From assembly GCF_001584325.1 (NCBI RefSeq), contig NZ_LSAZ01000023.1, positions 1 to 64,000 on the forward strand: a stretch of DNA of 64,000 bases. The letters are read 5' to 3'. The DNA comes from Bacillus nakamurai (lineage in GTDB: Bacteria; Bacillota; Bacilli; Bacillales; Bacillaceae). Shown piece after piece: positions 7,717 through 14,302 of this stretch; the stretch's first letter is position 1, and the number at the start of each line of letters is the position of its first letter. The notes beneath the pieces were generated by a model. It saw only the letters and a program-made list of their open reading frames with translations, was not told where the DNA came from and did not search any database. The translations under genes and the position numbers were made by a program.

Positions 7717-8916
7717 TTAACAATCGTCTCTGAATTTCTTAAAAATGATGCTGGAATTGGCGCCGCCAAAAGCATATGAATTGTTCATTGCATACTCAAT
7801 AGGAAATGACCTTTTTCTATTTGGAATGCAATCAACATCACAGTTTTCATCCTTTAGTTCAAAATTTATCGTCGGAGGTGCAATATCCTCTTTTACAGCG
7901 TTACAACATACAATTGCTTCCAATAAACTTGCAGCTCCCATAGAATGACCGATCATGGACTTAATTGAACTCATCGGTACTTTTTTATTAAATAATTGAT
8001 TAACTGCAAAAGACTCCGCCTTATCATTTGCTTGGGTACCTGTCCCATGAGCACTAATGTAATTCACATCGTCAGCCGTAATATTAGCTTTTTCTATGGC
8101 CTTTTTCATGGCCTGTATTATTCCGGTTGAATTGGGATGAGGCGCAGTAATATGATAGGCATCGCATGAAACACCATAACCTTTAATTTCTGCCAAAATA
8201 TTGGCTCCTCTATTTTTGGCGTGCTCTAATTCCTCTAACACTAGGCACCCTGCCCCTTCAGCAACTAGCATACCATCTCTGTGAGCATCAAATGGTTTAC
8301 ATTCTTTTGAGGCAATAGCTTTCAATCTGTTAAACCCATAATAAGCGATAGTCGAGAAAGGATCTTCTCCTGCTGTAAAACAAATGGATTGTTCCCCGCT
8401 CCTTATTTTTTCATAACCTTGAATAATCGCATAATTACCTGCAGAACAGGCATTTGCAACAAGCATTGTCTCTCCCTGTAAATTGAATTCTCTGCATGCG
8501 TTAGCCAATAATGTATGTAAAAAATCTTGGTCTAAAAGATTTTGGGAACTCGTCTCTCCCAAATGGCGATTATAGTCAGTTGTTTCAATAGCAATTTCAC
8601 CCATTGTAGTTCCAACATATAAATCTGCCTTCTTATATGTTTCAAGATTCAAGTTAGCACTTTTGATAGCATCATACATACTAGCAATTAATAATTGAGA
8701 ACCTCTGCCTATAGACTTATGATCATTGACTTTGATATATTCAGAAGCATCAAAATCATGGATTTGCCCTCCAAATTTTGGATCTAATAATTGGAGTCCC
8801 TCTTTTTGAATAGGGGTGATACCAGATTCCCCACTCAAACAAGATTCCCAAAAGTCTTTAGAATTAAGGCCTATTGAAGTAATTGCTCCCGTACCTGTTA
8901 CTACAACTCTTTTCAA
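7717..8916 (-). CDS. Beta-ketoacyl-ACP synthase, FabF-like (active)
   Basis: Starting at TTG 8916 (GGGAG 9 nt upstream) the product begins MKRVVVTGTGAITSIG, exactly where FabF proteins begin, and runs 399 residues. An ATG at 8925 is in frame but touches the GGGAG. Catalytic Cys lies in VANACSAGNYAI, and the two His in SAHGTGTQANDKAE and SMIGHSMGAASLLEA. All three catalytic positions are present, so it should perform decarboxylating condensation on ACP-bound chains. It starts 1 nt after the FabZ stop and is followed directly by the Cys-less homologue, suggesting a heterodimer. The housekeeping fabF is not expected here; this copy is pathway-dedicated. Confidence 0.88.
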   Translation of the reverse strand: MKRVVVTGTGAITSIGLNSKDFWESCLSGESGITPIQKEGLQLLDPKFGGQIHDFDASEYIKVNDHKSIGRGSQLLIASMYDAIKSANLNLETYKKADLYVGTTMGEIAIETTDYNRHLGETSSQNLLDQDFLHTLLANACREFNLQGETMLVANACSAGNYAIIQGYEKIRSGEQSICFTAGEDPFSTIAYYGFNRLKAIASKECKPFDAHRDGMLVAEGAGCLVLEELEHAKNRGANILAEIKGYGVSCDAYHITAPHPNSTGIIQAMKKAIEKANITADDVNYISAHGTGTQANDKAESFAVNQLFNKKVPMSSIKSMIGHSMGAASLLEAIVCCNAVKEDIAPPTINFELKDENCDVDCIPNRKRSFPIEYAMNNSYAFGGANSSIIFKKFRDDC

Positions 8917-8917
8917 A

Positions 8918-9358
8918 TTATTCATCTCCCACAAGCGTAAAGGTCAATTCTCCGAATGCACACCTAACACCGTCTACTTTTACTTCAGCTTTAACAATAG
9001 CAGCCTTACTTATTTTCTTTATTATATTTAAAGTAATAATCATCTGATCTCCAGGAACTATAGGCTTCTTAAATTTCACATTTGTGTGATAAAGAAGGGG
9101 GAGAGTTTCATCTGATTCACTTGAATGATCATTATGTGAGAACAAAAGAATAGCTGTTTGTGCAATAGCTTCTGTTATATATACTCCTGGGAAGATCTTT
9201 TTATTAGGAAAATGCCCTTGGAAACACGGCTCATTTCCAGTAACATTTTTTATAGATGTTATGTTAGTTTCACTAATCTCTATGACTCTATCTACCATCA
9301 CAAAAGGATATCTTTGCGGTAATATCTCTAAAACATCATCGTGCGACAATAAGTTCAT
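8918..9358 (-). CDS. FabZ-like 3-hydroxyacyl-ACP dehydratase
   Basis: This 146-residue hot-dog-fold protein has the FabZ signature LPQRYPFVMVDRV, catalytic His in CFQGHFPNKKIFPGVY and catalytic Glu in ITEAIAQTA. Length and motif order are those of FabZ (about 140-150 residues). It would dehydrate 3-hydroxyacyl-ACP to 2-enoyl-ACP. No enoyl reductase is encoded in the cluster, so the chain may remain unsaturated or 3-hydroxylated unless housekeeping FabI/FabL acts on it (inference). Its start is 1 nt after the ACP stop and its stop is 1 nt before the ketosynthase start, so translation is tightly coupled. Confidence 0.9.
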   Translation of the reverse strand: MNLLSHDDVLEILPQRYPFVMVDRVIEISETNITSIKNVTGNEPCFQGHFPNKKIFPGVYITEAIAQTAILLFSHNDHSSESDETLPLLYHTNVKFKKPIVPGDQMIITLNIIKKISKAAIVKAEVKVDGVRCAFGELTFTLVGDE

Positions 9359-9359
9359 G

Positions 9360-9623
9360 TTATTTTTCCTTTAGTCTTTCTTCAATAATCAAAATAATAT
9401 TATTTACTGTTGTAAACTTCTGCAGTTCCTCTTCCGATATTTTTATTTGAAACTCTTTTTCAACACTGGCTAAAATCTCCAAAGCCATCATTGAATCAGC
9501 ATCTAGTTCTTCTACCAGATCGGTATCATCTTTTATTTCTTCAGGCTCAACCTCAAGAATTTCCGCAATCATTCCGATTAATTTTTCTTTTTTCTCTACG
9601 CTTATTAATGTTTCCAGACTCAT
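9360..9623 (-). CDS. Dedicated acyl carrier protein
   Basis: The 87-residue acidic protein carries the phosphopantetheine attachment Ser in ELDADSMMALEIL, a variant of the canonical DSL motif (DSM here), followed by the helix III pattern of ACPs. It starts at ATG 9623 behind AAAGGG. It is not the primary AcpP, which is encoded elsewhere in Bacillus and has DSLD. Its place between an acyltransferase and FabZ suggests that it carries the chain elongated by the operon's enzymes and presents it to the GNAT-fold enzyme. ACP plus LuxI/FeeM-like synthase is the arrangement known from environmental N-acyl amino acid (fee) clusters. Confidence 0.9.
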   Translation of the reverse strand: MSLETLISVEKKEKLIGMIAEILEVEPEEIKDDTDLVEELDADSMMALEILASVEKEFQIKISEEELQKFTTVNNIILIIEERLKEK

Positions 9624-9641
9624 TTAAATCCATCCCTTTCA

Positions 9642-10205
9642 TTATATATACTCTGAAACATTTACTACCTTTTCACTTACTTTCATCACATCAAGTTTCA
9701 TAGGACACTGATATGATTTCCCTCTATATAGTTTGAAATCACCAATCTGTGAAAACCCTATTTTTTCATATATTTTTTTTGATTTTTCTCTGCTCTGTAA
9801 GAGGAGATGCGTAATTTTTTCAGAGATAATGATATCTTTTACCTTATCAAATAAGAGATTCATTACTTTGCCCTTCATAGAGATCGTACTAGTAAAAGGA
9901 GTGTCTAAAACGACTAATCTCATAACCTCTGCACAATTTTCACCTTCTTTCGGGGCTAAGTTGTGCGTTTTTTCAACCTCTAATAATTCATCCTCTTGCT
10001 TTACAATTAAGGTCATAAATCCTACTAATAAATGACCTTCATAACATCCAATTTGATATGCATGCTCATCAGATTGATCCTTTAGTAAACCGTCTTTATA
10101 GTTTTCAGCAGGTACTGATTTTTCTTGGTCTACAAAAATTTTATATCTCATTGAGTACAGTTCATTTTTTTCTTCTTCTGTTTCTAAAATTTTAACTTCT
10201 AGCAA
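9642..10205 (-). CDS. LuxI/FeeM-like GNAT acyltransferase (putative N-acyl amine synthase)
   Basis: Start is TTG 10205 with a very strong AAAGGAGGGG site; length 187. The N-terminal YSMRYKIFVDQEKSVP, then KDQSDEHAYQIGCYEG and VGFMTLI follow the order of LuxI and FeeM enzymes (R..F...., D..D..HA, G..R/T..). CAEVMRLVV gives the E-x-x-R motif seen before the acyl-binding cleft in acyl-homoserine-lactone synthases. The C-terminal IYEKIGFSQIGDFKLYRG is the usual GNAT end. Family knowledge: such enzymes move acyl groups from acyl-ACP to an amine (S-adenosylmethionine, amino acids and others). Inference: this one ends the pathway by capturing the ACP-bound chain. An ordinary acetyltransferase cannot be excluded, but placement before an ACP gene argues against it. 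It is the first gene of the operon. Confidence 0.72.
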   Translation of the reverse strand: MLEVKILETEEEKNELYSMRYKIFVDQEKSVPAENYKDGLLKDQSDEHAYQIGCYEGHLLVGFMTLIVKQEDELLEVEKTHNLAPKEGENCAEVMRLVVLDTPFTSTISMKGKVMNLLFDKVKDIIISEKITHLLLQSREKSKKIYEKIGFSQIGDFKLYRGKSYQCPMKLDVMKVSEKVVNVSEYI

Positions 10206-10512
10206 AATTTCCCCTCCTTTAGCGGTTTGTTTTCTGGTGCTTATTCGTTAAATGGAACCATTTCATAAGACATAAAGAATTAAAACAGAAAAATCCGATT
10301 ATCAGTAGTTAAAGAAATTCTAAGTTTTTAATTTACTGACATGCAGTTTTATTTCATACACTGTCCGCTCCTATAAAGGATTTAACTTTTCAACTGGCGT
10401 GTTACTTCATTCAATGCATTTAGATTCATGATATTCTAATGATTAGTTTTCTTAGAAACAGCAGATGTAAACGCCTTCAGGTAATTATATGGGTTCCTGC
10501 ATAGATTCTGTC

Positions 10513-10605
10513 TCAATAACCTGTAACTTTGCAGTTGATTACGTCCAGAGCGATAGCTTCTTTTGGAAACAATCTTTTGAATTCGGAATATGTAATCCTC
10601 TTCAT
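10513..10605 (-). CDS. Candidate 30-residue peptide
   Basis: ATG 10605-10603 follows GAAAGG with a 5-nt gap. The frame codes for a basic, amphipathic 30-mer beginning MKRITYSEFKRLF and ending NCKVTGY before TGA. The ribosome site is the only positive evidence. The peptide has no family I recognise, no signal sequence and no double-glycine motif. An overlapping frame on the same strand is open for longer but lacks a start, so this may be a fragment of a frameshifted gene. It lies between a possible signal-synthesis operon and a response regulator, which is why it is recorded. Confidence 0.25.
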   Translation of the reverse strand: MKRITYSEFKRLFPKEAIALDVINCKVTGY

Positions 10606-10732
10606 AATCACCTTTCAGTATTTTATTTTTTCAGCAAACATCATTCCATTAGGTCAAATTACCTTAATATAACCAATATTTTCTTCTCTACTTAAAAATA
10701 TCAAAATATAGGCATAAGCAAATCCGTATATC

Positions 10733-10771
10733 CCGCCAACAAATTGGCGGAATCGCGCCTATTTATTGGCG
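10733..10771. promoter_or_regulatory. Inverted-repeat operator array (TTGGCG half-sites)
   Basis: CCGCCAA (10733-10739) and TTGGCGG (10744-10750) form a perfect 7-bp inverted repeat with a 4-bp spacer. They are followed by CGCC (10756-10759) and TTGGCG (10766-10771). So four TTGGCG-like half-sites in alternating orientation lie in 39 bp, GC-rich islands in an AT-rich spacer. NarL/LuxR-type regulators such as ComA bind similar GC-rich inverted half-sites with a 4-bp spacer. The adjacent regulator at 11166 is the natural candidate to bind here; this is inferred, not shown. Confidence 0.55.
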
Positions 10772-11165
10772 AAAAAACATATAAATATTTTTATACAACT
10801 GAATTTATTGATTTATTGATTACAGTCGTAACAGTGAAGATGTATAAACTTTGATCAAGAGAGGAAAATCAACCTTTTAAAGTCATTAAGGTACAAATGC
10901 AGCAGGGGAAAAATATGTTTCAGTTAGTAAAAATTCACCATTTTTTCTTCGAGAATATCTAGATTAAAGGGAGAAAAGACGATATACTATCTTAGAAGTG
11001 TTGAGTAAAAGGTATGATTTTCAATGCGGCAGACTCTTATTTTGCATTCAGACTCATACCGAATTCAATTTAATCCAAAAGAGCCGAACAACTACATAAT
11101 AATCGTTCAAAATTGATATAAACACAATTGTTATCTTACTTTGCCTATGGAATGGAGTAAATCAA

Positions 11166-11768
11166 TTGAAAATCAAAGTATTGCTGTTAGATGATCATAT
11201 AATGGTATTACAGGGTATTAAACAATTATTAGAGCAGGATAAAGATATTGAAGTAGTTGGTGCTTTATCAGAGCCAGCAGATCTTCATAACAAAATTATC
11301 TGTACCCGCCCAAATGTCCTGATTATTGATATTAGAATGAAATCTTTCAATGGCATTATTTTAACAAAAACAATTAAGGAAACATTTCCGGAACTCAAGG
11401 TAGTTGTTTTGTCAGGATATGATTATGATGAATATATAACAGCAGCCTATAAAGCAGGTGCAAATGCTTATGTAAGGAAGGAAAGTTCAATTAATGAACT
11501 GGTCGCTGCTGTAAAACAATCTTACGCGGACAACCGAATATTCCCTACGCTCATTTTAAACCTTGCAGGTGAGAGCCTTACTCAGAAAGAACGAGAAGTG
11601 TTGAAGCTAATAGCAGAGGATAAAACAAATATGGAGATCAGTACTGAATTAACGATTAGTAAAAGAACCGTAGAACGTCACATTTCTTCCATTATTCAGA
11701 AGCTGGAAGCCAATTCAAGGGTCGGCGCTGTTGTGAACGGAATGAAACAGGGACTATTGAATGTATAA
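11166..11768 (+). CDS. NarL/LuxR-family response regulator
   Basis: TTG 11166 follows GGAG with 8-nt spacing. The 200-residue product has a receiver domain with acidic pair D9-D10, phosphoacceptor D55 (VLIIDIRM), S83 and K105 (YVRKESS). A LuxR/GerE helix-turn-helix follows (about 135-195: LTQKEREVLKLIAEDKTNMEIS... then ISKRTVERHISSIIQKL). All residues needed for phosphorylation are intact. No histidine kinase gene is near, so it is an orphan in this window and its kinase or non-canonical input is unknown. It is divergent from the acyl-transfer operon, shares its low GC, and is the likely regulator of it. It resembles the ComA/DegU class in layout but is not either of them. Confidence 0.88.
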   Translation: MKIKVLLLDDHIMVLQGIKQLLEQDKDIEVVGALSEPADLHNKIICTRPNVLIIDIRMKSFNGIILTKTIKETFPELKVVVLSGYDYDEYITAAYKAGANAYVRKESSINELVAAVKQSYADNRIFPTLILNLAGESLTQKEREVLKLIAEDKTNMEISTELTISKRTVERHISSIIQKLEANSRVGAVVNGMKQGLLNV

Positions 11769-11770
11769 AT

Positions 11771-11811
11771 AGAAGCAGGTCATCCCTCATCGGGACCCTG
11801 CTTCTTCTTTT
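11771..11811. terminator. Bidirectional terminator, regulator / rlmCD
   Basis: AGAAGCAGG (11771-11779) pairs with CCTGCTTCT (11797-11805), followed by TCTTTT. It begins just past the regulator stop and includes the final codons of the convergent rlmCD gene. Confidence 0.75.
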
Positions 11812-13181
11812 AAAACCAGCTGCGCCACACACTCCACATGATTCGTATGCGGAAACATATCCACCGGCTGCACTTCAAGCGTCGTGTATCCGCCGTCCTC
11901 AAGCACCCGCAAATCCCTCGCAAGCGTCCCAGGATTACAAGACACATACACCACCCGCTTCGGCTTCATCTCGATGATCGTCCGCAGGAGCGCTTCGTCG
12001 CAGCCTTTTCTTGGCGGGTCGACGACAAGCGTATCGGCCGTGATGCCTTCTTCATACCATTTCGGAATGACGGTTTCCGCTTCTCCGACGGCGAATTCGG
12101 CGTTTGTGATGCCGTTTAGCTCAGCGTTGCGTTTGGCGTCTTCAATTGCTTCCGGGACGATTTCTACGCCGTATACTTTTTTCGCCTGCTTCGCTAAGAA
12201 GAGAGAAATGGTTCCGATGCCGCAGTAGGCGTCGATGACGGTTTCTTCTCCTTGCAGCTCGGCGTATTCGAGCGCTTTGTCGTAGAGTACTTTTGTCTGT
12301 TCCGGGTTGACCTGGTAGAACGATCTGGCGGAGATGGCGAATTTGACGTCTCCGATGAGGTCGTAGATGTATTCTTCGCCCCAGATGACGTTTGTTTCGT
12401 TCCCAAAGATCACGTTTGTTTTACTTGGATTGATGTTTTGCACGATGGATTTGACGTGCGGAAATTTGGCCGTGATGTCTTCGATGATCTTCGCCTTGTG
12501 CGGGAAGTCGTTTGTTCTGGTGATGAAGACGATCATCATTTCGCCCGTGACGACACCGTATCTGACCATGATGTGGCGGAGCCAGCCTTTGTGGCGTTCT
12601 TCATTGTAGGCTTTGACGCCGTATATTGCGCAAATGTCTTTGACGGCTTGGACGGCTTCGTCGTTTTTGGATTGCTGGATGAGGCAGGCGCTCATGTCGA
12701 TGATGTCATGGCTTCTTTGCTGATAGAACCCTGCGACGAGTCCGCCTTCCCTTTCTCCGACCGGAACCTGTGCTTTGTTTCTGTAATTCCACGGGTCTTC
12801 CATGCCGAGTGTCGGGTGCACCGTAACGTTGGACAGATCCAGCTTGCCGATGCGTTCCAGTACGTCTTTAACTTGTTTCTGCTTAAACAACAGCTGGCCT
12901 TCGTATGTCATATGCTGAAGCTGGCAGCCGCCGCATTGCTTGTAAATCGGGCACGGGGCGTCCGTTCTGTGCGGGCTTTCTTCTTTCAGCTCCATGAGGC
13001 GTCCGAAAGCGAAGCCTTTTTTGACGCGTGTCACTTTGATCTGGGCTTTTTCTTCCGGGAGGGCGTTCGGTACGAAGATCGGGAATCCTTCGACTTTTGC
13101 GACGCCTGCTCCTTCGTGTGTCAAGTCTTCGAAGACGACATCATAGTATTCGTTTTTTTCCACTGGCGGTTTGATTTTCAT
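11787..13181 (-). CDS. rlmCD: 23S rRNA (uracil-5-)-methyltransferase RlmCD
   Basis: This 464-residue protein (YefA in B. subtilis) has an N-terminal TRAM domain (about 8-65: [20 protein letters not shown]) and an iron-sulfur-type Cys cluster [15 protein letters not shown] Rossmann methyltransferase follows, with [14 protein letters not shown], the catalytic Cys in [13 protein letters not shown] and VDPPRKGCD. In B. subtilis one enzyme methylates both U747 and U1939 of 23S rRNA using S-adenosylmethionine. ATG 13181 follows AGAGGTG. A terminator separates it from dgkB upstream. Codon use is GC-rich, unlike the operon at 4-11 kb, so this gene marks the edge of the conserved backbone. Confidence 0.93.
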   Translation of the reverse strand: MKIKPPVEKNEYYDVVFEDLTHEGAGVAKVEGFPIFVPNALPEEKAQIKVTRVKKGFAFGRLMELKEESPHRTDAPCPIYKQCGGCQLQHMTYEGQLLFKQKQVKDVLERIGKLDLSNVTVHPTLGMEDPWNYRNKAQVPVGEREGGLVAGFYQQRSHDIIDMSACLIQQSKNDEAVQAVKDICAIYGVKAYNEERHKGWLRHIMVRYGVVTGEMMIVFITRTNDFPHKAKIIEDITAKFPHVKSIVQNINPSKTNVIFGNETNVIWGEEYIYDLIGDVKFAISARSFYQVNPEQTKVLYDKALEYAELQGEETVIDAYCGIGTISLFLAKQAKKVYGVEIVPEAIEDAKRNAELNGITNAEFAVGEAETVIPKWYEEGITADTLVVDPPRKGCDEALLRTIIEMKPKRVVYVSCNPGTLARDLRVLEDGGYTTLEVQPVDMFPHTNHVECVAQLVLKEEAGSR

Positions 13182-13204
13182 GTTTGTTCACCTCTTCTGT
13201 TAAG

Positions 13205-13240
13205 CAAGAAAAACTTGGCCGTGCAGGGCCAAGTTTTTTA
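13205..13240 (-). terminator. Terminator downstream of dgkB
   Basis: AACTTGGCC and GGCCAAGTT form a near-perfect stem with a short GC-rich loop, flanked by A and T runs on both sides. It lies at the dgkB stop and before the rlmCD ribosome site. Confidence 0.85.
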
Positions 13241-14149
13241 ATCATCCAGCTGTTCCGCTTTTTCCTTCGGCATGACGACGTGAATGTGGCGGTACAGATT
13301 CACGAATTCGCCCGGCAGCATGCCGCCGTACTCGCCGTCCAGATTCAGCTGCATCTTTTCTGACACATTGACTTTCACGCGGTTCGCTTTTGTATAAATA
13401 ATGTGCTGATCGTTAATATGATCGCCTCTGAGCGCCATGCTCGCGACTCTGATAAATTCGGCGAGATTGGCTTTCTTTAAAATAATTAAATCAAACATGC
13501 CGTCATTCAGGCTGGAATCAGGGGCAAGCTTCTCGAATCCGCCGACCGAGTTGGTCAGCGTCACTAAAAACAGCATGATTTCGCCTTGGAACAGCTTGCC
13601 GTCATATTCAATCTCGACCTCTGTCGGACGGAGTGAAGGCAGCATCTCCATTCCTTTTAAATAATAAGCAAGCTGGCCGAGCATTGTTTTCAGTTTGCTT
13701 GGCACATCATACGTCAGCTCCGTTAAGCGGCCACCGCCGGCAATATTGATAAAATATTGTCCGTTGACCTGGCCGATGTCAATCGGGCGGGCGACGCCGT
13801 TAATGACGGTGTCAGCGGCGTTCAGTATGTTCTCTCTCGGGATGCCGAGCGCTCTGGCGAAGTCATTTGTCGTGCCGACCGGGATGATGCCGAGTGTCGG
13901 ACGTTTGTCTAAAGGCGCCAGTCCGTTGACGACTTCATTAATCGTTCCGTCTCCGCCGGCGGCGATAATCAGGTCAAACTCCCGCAATGCGGCTTCTTTT
14001 GCGGCATGAGTCGCGTCTCCGGCGCATGTGGTGGCATGGGTGGAGGTTTCATAACCGGCTTGTTCAAATTTTTGCAGGACCTGGGCAAGATTTTTCTTAA
14101 AAAGCTCCCGTCCAGAAGTTGGATTATATATTATGCGTGCACGTTTCAT
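13238..14149 (-). CDS. dgkB: Diacylglycerol kinase DgkB
   Basis: This 303-residue soluble lipid kinase has the catalytic motif AAGGDGTINEVVNGLA at about residues 64-78 and RIIYNPTSGRELF at the N terminus, hallmarks of the DAGK/YegS fold. It phosphorylates the diacylglycerol released during lipoteichoic acid synthesis, returning phosphatidic acid to phospholipid synthesis. Length matches B. subtilis DgkB (YerQ, 303). It is a single gene between rlmCD and swrC with its own terminator. No unusual features. Confidence 0.95.
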   Translation of the reverse strand: MKRARIIYNPTSGRELFKKNLAQVLQKFEQAGYETSTHATTCAGDATHAAKEAALREFDLIIAAGGDGTINEVVNGLAPLDKRPTLGIIPVGTTNDFARALGIPRENILNAADTVINGVARPIDIGQVNGQYFINIAGGGRLTELTYDVPSKLKTMLGQLAYYLKGMEMLPSLRPTEVEIEYDGKLFQGEIMLFLVTLTNSVGGFEKLAPDSSLNDGMFDLIILKKANLAEFIRVASMALRGDHINDQHIIYTKANRVKVNVSEKMQLNLDGEYGGMLPGEFVNLYRHIHVVMPKEKAEQLDD

Positions 14150-14261
14150 TATCTCATCATCCTACTTAAGAGTATCCGATCCATTATTAACACTAACAAC
14201 CTTTAATTATACTATGAGTTGAGAAAATCGCAACAATATGTACAGGATTTGGCAGAAGAAA

Positions 14262-14297
14262 AAAAGGCCCCGGCTCCGTTTAAGGAGCCAAGGCCCG
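14262..14297 (-). terminator. Terminator downstream of swrC
   Basis: On the minus strand GGCC-t-TGGCTCC and GGAGCCgGGGCC form a stem-loop followed by seven T, directly past the swrC stop. Confidence 0.85.
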
Positions 14298-14302
14298 CTG
14301 TC

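Larger units (their letters stand above)
10206..11165. other. 960-bp AT-rich divergent spacer with operator-like repeats
   Basis: This spacer lies between the acyl-transfer operon and the divergent response-regulator gene. It contains an inverted-repeat array at 10733-10771, a 30-codon minus ORF (10513-10605), and several frames that are open without good starts. One is a minus frame over about 10435-10630 reading YRLLRQNLCRNPYNYLKAF, partly out of phase with the 30-codon ORF. Another is a plus frame ending VKIHHFFFENI-stop at 10962. These may be decayed genes. No intact gene longer than 70 codons has a credible start, and no tRNA or other RNA gene was recognised. Confidence 0.5.

Noticed and set aside
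4154-10205. Housekeeping fatty acid synthesis cluster
   Set aside because: Bacillus fab genes lie elsewhere; this set lacks FabD, FabH and an enoyl reductase, has a Cys-less KS and an acyltransferase, and is AT-rich relative to its surroundings.
10513-10605. The 30-mer as a ComX-type pheromone precursor
   Set aside because: It has a Cys but no Trp near the C terminus, is too short for a ComX precursor, and no ComQ or ComP gene is adjacent.
10489-10695. 68-codon plus-strand ORF in the divergent spacer
   Set aside because: No ribosome site, Phe/Ser/Asn-rich translation of AT-rich DNA, and overlap with a better-signalled minus ORF.
10206-11165. Histidine kinase for the response regulator
   Set aside because: No H-box, N-box or G-box sequence could be found in any frame of the spacer; only short unassignable frames are open.
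12252-13241. 329-codon plus-strand ORF opposite rlmCD
   Set aside because: It is an antisense shadow of a GC-rich gene: no ribosome site, very high Phe/Asp/Val content and no family pattern, while the minus frame encodes a complete RlmCD.
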